Assembly: GCA_003140275.1 (NCBI GenBank)
Contig: PLJQ01000208.1
Span: forward strand, 5,743-17,696
Direction: 5' to 3'
Origin: Limisphaerales bacterium
GTDB taxonomy: Bacteria > Verrucomicrobiota > Verrucomicrobiia > Limisphaerales > PALSA-1396
Length of the DNA: 11,954 nucleotides
The notes under the pieces were generated by a model. That model ran no database searches, was not told the origin of the DNA, and saw only the letters and a program-made list of their open reading frames with translations. Of the stretch, positions 7,173 through 11,954 are shown in pieces. Every line of letters begins with the position of its first letter. Positions within the stretch are counted from its first letter, which is position 1. Made by a program: the position numbers and the translations under genes.

Positions 7173-8164
7173 CCTTCGCCCAACCATACTTTCTGCTGCT
7201 ACTTCTGTTCCTGCCACTGCTGGCGTGGTCGAAGGGCCGGCGCGGGCAACCACCCGCTTTCCTTTACTCCTCAGCCCAACTTGTCAAAGGAATCGGCCAG
7301 ATGACCCGTTCCCGGGCCGGCGGCTGGCTGGCGAAGCTGCGCTGGCTTACCCTCGCTTTGTTCATCGTGGCCCTTGCGCAGCCGCAAAGGATCGCGAGCG
7401 AAGAAAAAATCAAAGCCAGTGGCATCGATATCGTGGTGGCGCTCGACCTCTCCGGCAGCATGGCCTCCGAGGATTTTGAAGTGCGCGGCCAACGCGTGAA
7501 CCGATTGACCATCGCCAAGGAGGTCCTGAAACAATTCATTGACCGACGTCCCGGGGACCGCATCGGTCTGGTCGCCTTCGCCGGACGCGCTTATATTGCT
7601 GCGCCAATGACGCTCGACCACGATTTTCTGCTGCAAAATCTTGAACGGTTGAATCTGAACACCATCGAAGATGGTACCGCCATCGGCTCGGGGCTGACGG
7701 CGGCGTTGAACCGGTTGCGCGAATTGAAATCCAAAAGCAAAATCATCATCCTCATGACGGACGGCCAGAACAACGCGGGCAAAGTTCCACCGCTGACCGC
7801 CGCGGAAGCCGCGCAAACTCTCGGCGTAAAGGTTTACACCATCGGCGTCGGTATTCGCGGCACCGCGCCCTTTCCTCGCATCGACGCCTTCGGCCGGAAA
7901 GTTTACGTGCCGATGGAAGTGGACATCGACGAGGACACGCTTCAGAAGATCGCCAATCAAACCAAGGGAAAATATTATCGGGCCGACAGCGCTGACACGC
8001 TGAAGCGAATTTACGCGGAGATCGATCAATTGGAAAAAACCGAGGCCAACATTAAAAAATTTGCGCGTCACGAAGAATTGTTTCCCTGGGTCGTTTGGCC
8101 GGGGCTGCTCTTGCTGTTGCTGGAAATTGGTTTGAGCAATACCGTCTGGAGAAAACTGCCGTGA
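7169..8164 (+). CDS. batA: BatA-like VWA membrane protein
   Basis: The 331 residues have the Bat layout: an N-terminal helix (about 5-20, FLLLLLFLPLLA), a second helix (about 57-71), a VWA domain, and a C-terminal helix (about 307-324) after a helical linker. The MIDAS metal site is complete: D93-x-S95-x-S97 in ALDLSGSM, T170 in EDGTAIGSGL and D198 in MTDGQNN. The insertion GTAPFPRIDAFGRKVYVP followed by VDIDEDTLQKIA is typical of BatA rather than BatB. The VWA domain sits between membrane helices; which side it faces is not certain from sequence. Bat proteins were named for Bacteroides aerotolerance, but the molecular function is unresolved; a metal-dependent adhesion role in an envelope complex with MoxR is the usual model. 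ATG 7169 overlaps the upstream stop, and the TGA at 8162-8164 overlaps the GTG start of the next gene. Confidence 0.95.
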   Translation: MTFAQPYFLLLLLFLPLLAWSKGRRGQPPAFLYSSAQLVKGIGQMTRSRAGGWLAKLRWLTLALFIVALAQPQRIASEEKIKASGIDIVVALDLSGSMASEDFEVRGQRVNRLTIAKEVLKQFIDRRPGDRIGLVAFAGRAYIAAPMTLDHDFLLQNLERLNLNTIEDGTAIGSGLTAALNRLRELKSKSKIIILMTDGQNNAGKVPPLTAAEAAQTLGVKVYTIGVGIRGTAPFPRIDAFGRKVYVPMEVDIDEDTLQKIANQTKGKYYRADSADTLKRIYAEIDQLEKTEANIKKFARHEELFPWVVWPGLLLLLLEIGLSNTVWRKLP

Positions 8165-10293
8165 GATTTGCCGATCCACAAATTCTATGGTTGGTGCTGG
8201 CGCTCGTGCCGTTATTGATCGCCTTCCTCTGGTGGGCGTGGCGCAAGCGGCAACGACTCATCACCCAATTCATTCAATCCCGCTTGTTGGCCGGTCTGAT
8301 GGCCGGCGTGTCTCTGACTCGCCGGAAGATTCGTTTCGCCCTGATCGTTCTGGCCGTAACTCTCGCGCTGATTGCCCTCGCGCGACCGCAATGGGGTTTT
8401 GACTGGGAGGAAGTCAAACAACGCGGGCTGGACATCGTGGTGGCCATCGATACCTCGCGCAGCATGCTCGCCGAAGATGTGAAACCAGACCGGCTTACCA
8501 AAGCGAAGTATGCCGCTTTGGATTTAATGCAGCAGGCCAGGTCCGACCGGCTGGGGCTGGTGGCCTTTGCCGGCACCGCTTTTTTGCAATGCCCGTTGAC
8601 CGTGGATGACGAAGCCTTTCGCCAAAGTGTCAATGCGCTGGATGTGAACATCATTCCACAAGGCGGCACTGCCTTGACCGCAGCGATTGAAACCGCCCTG
8701 GCCGCCTTCAAAGACGAAGCGGAAAATTACAAAGTGCTCGTGCTCTTTACCGACGGCGAAGACCATGACTCTGCCGCACTGGAGACCGCCAAGAAAGCCG
8801 CGAAGGCTGGCCTGCGTATTTTCACCATCGGTATCGGCACTGCCGACGGGGAGCTGTTGCGCCTTCGCGATGAGAAAGGAAACCTCGATTACCTTAAAGA
8901 CGACCAGGGCAACGTCGTCAAATCACGATTGAACGAAACTCTGCTCCGACAAATCGCCGGCGCAACCGAAGGCGGGTTTTACCTGCCTCTGCGCGGCGCC
9001 AAAACCATCGACACCCTTTACGAAAGCGGCTTGGCCCCGCTGCCGAAATCCGACCTCACCATCAAGCACGTCCGGCGTTACCACGAACGTTTCCACTGGC
9101 CACTGACGGTGGTGGTTTTGCTGTTGCTGGCGGAAATGTTTTTGCCGGAACGCAAACGGAAGGTTCAATCGGCCAGCAGCGTCACCGCACCGGTCAAGAC
9201 CGCTTTCCGCGAAGCAGTCGCGCTTTTGGTTTTCTTGCTCCTGCCGGCGACGCTGCTGGCCTCGTCCTCCACTGCCCTGCGTCAATACGATGCGGGAAAA
9301 TACGAAGACGCTTTGAAGGAATATCAGCATCTGCTGAAACTCAAAGCCGAGGACCCTCGTCTGCACTTCAACGCCGGCGCCGCCGCGTATCAGACCAAAC
9401 AATTTAACGAAGCCGCCAAAGAATTCAACGAGGCGTTGACTGCGCGTGATCTGCAAATGCAGCAGCGCGCTTATTACAACCTTGGAAATACGTTCTACAA
9501 ACTTGGCGAAAACATCCCGGATGGAAATATGCTTCAAGGAACACAACAAATGTTTCCAGCGCCACCACCGTTTCCATCGTTGGCAAATACAAACGCGCAA
9601 CGGGAACTATTTAGGGAACGTTATGGTTCTGCGACAACCAATTCACAAACGCCGCCGAAGGCACAGCCGTTTCCCCCTCCGAGCTCAAATCAATCCATGC
9701 CACCAAGCGGCAAGATTGAAGCTTGGGAAAAATCGCTGAAGAGCTTCGAAAATGCGCTTAAGCTTAACCCCCAGGACACCGACGCAAAATTCAATTACGA
9801 GTTTGTGAAAAAGAGGTTGGAGGAACTCAAAAAGCAGCAGCAATCGTCACAAAATAAATCCCAACAACAAAAACCGGAACAAAAAGATCAGAAGGATCCG
9901 AAGCAGAATACGTCCAAAGATGATTCCAAAAAGGACGAAGCGAAGAACTCGCAGTCCGAACAGAAGAAGGATTCGTCTCAATCCCAACAGAATTCTCAAT
10001 CGCAGAAGGAGCAGGAGCAAAAGTCCGAACAACAAAAGCTGGCCGAAGCTGAATCCCAGAAGAAAAAAGATCAGGCCGCCAACAAGAAAGAATCTCAAGA
10101 CCAAGCCTCTAGTCAGCCACGCGATAAATCACCTGACCAAACTGGCGAAGGACAGCCGACCGCCTTGGCCGAAGGCCGGATGACTCCACAACAGGCGTTG
10201 CAACTATTGGAAGCACAAAAGGGGGATGAAAAGCTGCTCCCGATTCCAATCACCAAATCAGCCAACCCAAATCGCCCCTTCAAAAACTGGTAG
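8161..10293 (+). CDS. batB: BatB-BatC fusion: VWA membrane protein with TPR and low-complexity C-terminus
   Basis: The start is set at GTG 8161, giving 710 residues. It makes a 4-base overlap with the batA stop, like the two junctions before it, and gives the BatB-like N-terminus RFADPQILWLVLALVPLL. A TTG at 8095 would add 22 residues copied from out-of-frame batA sequence. Domains: helices at about 7-25 and 57-75; VWA domain with complete MIDAS D97-x-S99-x-S101, T170 and D198; the BatB-type loop LDYLKDDQGNVVKSRLNE (242-259); helix at about 313-328; signal-like helix at about 351-368; TPR repeats at about 370-450 and 519-553; a Lys/Gln/Ser/Glu-rich stretch (554-660); and a conserved-looking end, MTPQQALQLLEAQKG to NW, as in BatC. 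A Pro/Asn/Gln-rich insertion (451-518) splits the TPRs. BatB and BatC are often separate genes; here they are one chain. It is the last gene of the operon. Confidence 0.93.
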   Translation: MRFADPQILWLVLALVPLLIAFLWWAWRKRQRLITQFIQSRLLAGLMAGVSLTRRKIRFALIVLAVTLALIALARPQWGFDWEEVKQRGLDIVVAIDTSRSMLAEDVKPDRLTKAKYAALDLMQQARSDRLGLVAFAGTAFLQCPLTVDDEAFRQSVNALDVNIIPQGGTALTAAIETALAAFKDEAENYKVLVLFTDGEDHDSAALETAKKAAKAGLRIFTIGIGTADGELLRLRDEKGNLDYLKDDQGNVVKSRLNETLLRQIAGATEGGFYLPLRGAKTIDTLYESGLAPLPKSDLTIKHVRRYHERFHWPLTVVVLLLLAEMFLPERKRKVQSASSVTAPVKTAFREAVALLVFLLLPATLLASSSTALRQYDAGKYEDALKEYQHLLKLKAEDPRLHFNAGAAAYQTKQFNEAAKEFNEALTARDLQMQQRAYYNLGNTFYKLGENIPDGNMLQGTQQMFPAPPPFPSLANTNAQRELFRERYGSATTNSQTPPKAQPFPPPSSNQSMPPSGKIEAWEKSLKSFENALKLNPQDTDAKFNYEFVKKRLEELKKQQQSSQNKSQQQKPEQKDQKDPKQNTSKDDSKKDEAKNSQSEQKKDSSQSQQNSQSQKEQEQKSEQQKLAEAESQKKKDQAANKKESQDQASSQPRDKSPDQTGEGQPTALAEGRMTPQQALQLLEAQKGDEKLLPIPITKSANPNRPFKNW

Positions 10294-10324
10294 GCCGCAT
10301 CCATTCAGTGAGCAACGACATTCG

Positions 10325-10459
10325 CCCTCAGCCAACCCTCTCCCCCAAAGAGGGAGGCACTTTCGATCGCGCTCGACGAAGTAACGGTTCAGTGACTGTT
10401 CCAGCGGAGCCGAGTGGCTCACCCTCTCCCTTTCCGAAAGTGAGAGGGCCAGGGTGGGG
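10325..10459. repeat. palindromic intergenic element, MITE/REP-like, with imperfect inverted ends
   Basis: The left end contains CCCTCA, CC and CCCTCTC (10325-10342); the right end contains GAGAGGG, CC and AGGGTGGGG (10442-10459). They form an imperfect terminal inverted repeat in which seven bases match without a gap and the outer part matches only with small shifts. Each half also holds its own hairpin: 10337-10342 with 10352-10357 (6 pairs, one G-T), and 10422-10434 with 10436-10448. CCCTC/GAGGG-ended palindromes like this are often dispersed in many copies in bacterial intergenic DNA and are commonly non-autonomous elements. Copy number cannot be checked from one window, so the mobile-element status is inference. 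No clear target-site duplication is visible. Confidence 0.6.
10422..10448. repeat. strong near-perfect hairpin in the intergenic element
   Basis: The arms CCCTCTC and GAGAGGG pair over 7 bases. After one C/T mismatch, CTTTC and GAAAG continue the stem, leaving a minimal loop. The stem lies 129 bases after the batB stop and could stall or terminate transcription or stabilise the operon's 3' end. No T-run follows on the plus strand, so it is not a canonical intrinsic terminator. It is most simply the right-hand half of the repeat element. Confidence 0.6.
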
Positions 10460-10599
10460 TTTGCTTCGACTGCATGGTTGCGGCTAAAACACACCACACC
10501 TTCTCAACAACGTTACATTCCGATTATCGAAAAGTCCCGGCTTGCTTGGCGGGGACGAACTTGGTTTTACTGGATGAAACAGATTTTCAAAATTAACTG

Positions 10600-11954
10600 A
10601 TGAAATTCATTTTGCCTGTTCCGCGGTTGCGCCGCAGTTTTGCATTCTGCCTCATGTCGTCGAGTTTGCTGTGCACATCCTTCGCCGCACCCGCGCCGAC
10701 TCAACCCCAACCCGCCTTTGAACTCCGTGAGGGCGACCGGGTGCTCTTCATCGGCGACACGTTCTTTGAGCGCGAGGTTGATTACGGGCACATCGAGACG
10801 CGGCTGACGGCGGCATTCCCGGATCGCAACATCACCTTCCGCAACTTGGCATGGGCAGGCGACACGCCAATGGGTCGGTCGCGCGCGAGCTTCGATTGGA
10901 ACAAGTCAGAGGAGGAATGGCTCAAGCGCGTGAAGGAACAGGTCGCGCTCGTGAAACCGACCGTGGCGTTCCTGAGCTACGGCATGACGGCGGCGCTTGA
11001 GCTGGCAGAAACCAAGCGCGAGGAACAGCCAGCGAAGCTGGAGAAGTTCAAAGCCGACCTCGGCAAGTTGATGGACGGCATCGAGGAAGTCAGTGGGCAC
11101 AAGGTGAGGTTTGTATTGGTTGGAAGCCATGAGCACGAGCACCTGACAGATGGATTTGGAAATCCTGACTTACTTCCTATACCAGATGCCTTTGGAACAA
11201 AGGCGGAAGTCAAAAAGCACAACGAGCAGATCGAGCGGTGCGACGCTGTGATCTCGAACCTGGCCAAAGAACGTAAAGCCAGATTCGTGGCGGTTAGTTT
11301 GCTTCAGTGGAGACGGCACAGATCGTCAATGACGGAGAATGGAATTCTAATTTCGGAGGTTTATTTCAAGAGTTTCACCAGATCTTTCCTTGCAGAATTA
11401 GGTATCCGGAGCGACGACAATAACGAGAAACCTTTCGATCTGCTCCGCTCCGCCATCCGCAAAAAGAACGAACTCTTCTTTCACCGCTGGCGTCCGGAGA
11501 ACTGGACCTATCTCTTCGGCTTCCGCAAACACGAGCAAGGCCAGAACGCCGTCGAGATTCCCAAGTTCGATCCGCTCATCGCCGAATGGGAAGCCCGTAT
11601 CGCCAAGCTCCGCGACTTGAAGCACCAAGACCCGGCGACGGTGAAGGAGGTGCAGGCGCTGCTCGCCAACAAGCCGCACGAACATCGCGATCCGAATTTC
11701 AAGGAACAACCTGTTCCGACCTTCGAGGTCGCCGACGGTTTCGAGGTTTCCCTCTGGGCCGAGAACCCGATGCTTTACAAGCCCATCCAGATGAACTGGG
11801 ACGCCAAGGGCCGGCTGTGGGTCGCGAGTTCGAGAGTGTACCCGCAGATTCGCCCAGGCCAGGAGGCGGAGGATGCCGTGATCGTTCTCGAAGACACCAA
11901 CGGCGATGGCAAGGCGGAGACTTCCACCGTTTTCGCCGACGGCCTGTTGATCCA
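10600..11954 (+). CDS. secreted SGNH/GDSL-like protein fused to PVC-type membrane-bound dehydrogenase domain, 3' end missing
   Basis: The frame is open from ATG 10600 to the window end (451 full codons) and continues beyond. Residues 1-29 form a signal peptide: basic RLRR, then a hydrophobic SFAFCLMSSSLLCTSFA, with likely cleavage near residue 29. Residues 40-260 resemble the SGNH domain found in Planctomycetes and Verrucomicrobia: GDRVLFIGDTFFERE (45-59), the NLAWAGDTP block (82-90) and VAFLSYGMTAA. From about residue 375 (VADGFEVSLWAENP, QMNWDAKGRLWVASSRVYPQ, VIVLEDTNGDGKAETSTVFA) the sequence matches the start of the TIGR02604-type PVC dehydrogenase/beta-propeller domain. Such proteins usually continue with HEAT repeats and a CxxCH haem site, which would lie outside the window. 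A role in periplasmic breakdown of complex substrates is assumed for the family but unproven. The SGNH domain looks catalytically degenerate: TENGILISE replaces the usual His-bearing motif. No ribosome binding site is obvious. Confidence 0.88.
   Translation, partial: MKFILPVPRLRRSFAFCLMSSSLLCTSFAAPAPTQPQPAFELREGDRVLFIGDTFFEREVDYGHIETRLTAAFPDRNITFRNLAWAGDTPMGRSRASFDWNKSEEEWLKRVKEQVALVKPTVAFLSYGMTAALELAETKREEQPAKLEKFKADLGKLMDGIEEVSGHKVRFVLVGSHEHEHLTDGFGNPDLLPIPDAFGTKAEVKKHNEQIERCDAVISNLAKERKARFVAVSLLQWRRHRSSMTENGILISEVYFKSFTRSFLAELGIRSDDNNEKPFDLLRSAIRKKNELFFHRWRPENWTYLFGFRKHEQGQNAVEIPKFDPLIAEWEARIAKLRDLKHQDPATVKEVQALLANKPHEHRDPNFKEQPVPTFEVADGFEVSLWAENPMLYKPIQMNWDAKGRLWVASSRVYPQIRPGQEAEDAVIVLEDTNGDGKAETSTVFADGLLI

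Larger units (their letters stand above)
10294..10599. other. 306-base intergenic region
   Basis: This stretch separates the end of the Bat-type operon from the secreted SGNH/PVC gene. About 135 bases of it (10325-10459) form a palindromic repeat-like element described separately. The remaining 140 bases (10460-10599) are AT-richer and should carry the promoter of the downstream gene. Candidate boxes there are too weak to call, and no ribosome binding site is visible before ATG 10600. There is no convincing gene on either strand; the minus-strand frame covering 10258-10497 is repeat-derived. Confidence 0.7.

Noticed and set aside
8095..8160. TTG start of the BatB-BatC fusion at 8095
   Set aside because: The 22 extra residues come from out-of-frame batA sequence. 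GTG 8161 gives the expected BatB N-terminus and repeats the 4-base overlap pattern of the operon.
7271..8179. 302-codon minus-strand frame opposite batA
   Set aside because: It is an antisense shadow of a gene with complete MIDAS motifs; no independent protein features.
8923..9600. 225-codon minus-strand frame opposite batB
   Set aside because: It is antisense to the VWA/TPR coding region; residues are dominated by Q, R and F as expected from mirrored codons.
9847..10104. Apparent 85-residue very hydrophobic protein on the minus strand
   Set aside because: It is the reverse reading of the Lys/Gln/Glu-rich linker, which mechanically yields Leu/Phe-rich text; not a real membrane protein.
10258..10497. 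79-codon minus-strand frame over the intergenic region
   Set aside because: It is largely the translation of the palindromic repeat (LALSLSERERV, LPLWGRGLAEGE), a known type of false gene call, and it runs into the 3' end of batB.

Overview
The window looks like a chromosomal segment from a member of the PVC superphylum, most likely Verrucomicrobiota. The main reasons are the last gene, which fuses a signal peptide, an SGNH/GDSL-like domain and the start of the PVC-type 'membrane-bound dehydrogenase' domain (TIGR02604 type), and the layout of the MoxR/von Willebrand A operon. Start codons are rarely preceded by a clear Shine-Dalgarno sequence, and the coding DNA is moderately GC-rich. The phylum is an inference, not a proof.

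Region 1 (1-2560, + strand) is housekeeping: the 3' part of a DHH/DHHA1 phosphoesterase (NrnA type), truB (tRNA pseudouridine-55 synthase) and ribF (riboflavin kinase/FAD synthetase). These three genes commonly follow nusA-infB-rbfA in bacteria, so the translation/ribosome-maturation cluster probably continues upstream of base 1.

Region 2 (2557-4338, - strand) is one hybrid histidine kinase with two membrane segments, PAS, HisKA, HATPase and a C-terminal receiver. It converges on ribF with a 4-base overlap of the stop codons and is divergent from region 3 across a 108-base spacer.

Region 3 (4447-10293, + strand) is a Bat-type operon: MoxR AAA+ ATPase, a doubtful small membrane protein, a DUF58 protein, a DUF4381-like single-pass membrane protein, a BatA-like VWA protein, and a BatB-BatC fusion (VWA plus TPR). 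The DUF58, DUF4381-like, batA and batB genes are joined by three successive 4-base stop/start overlaps, which suggests tight translational coupling. By family knowledge, MoxR remodels or activates substrates held by the VWA proteins at the membrane, and these operons are linked to envelope-stress and oxygen tolerance. The exact substrate is unknown. No BatD gene follows within the window.

Region 4 (10294-10599) is a 306-base intergenic stretch with a palindromic, MITE/REP-like element of about 135 bases. Region 5 (10600 to the window end) is a truncated secreted SGNH-plus-PVC-dehydrogenase protein. Its SGNH domain appears to have lost the catalytic histidine inside a segment of lower GC.

No rRNA, tRNA, CRISPR array, transposase gene or phage gene was seen. 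The most unusual points are the insertion splitting the TPR region of the BatB-BatC fusion, the small ORF between MoxR and DUF58, and the degenerate SGNH segment.
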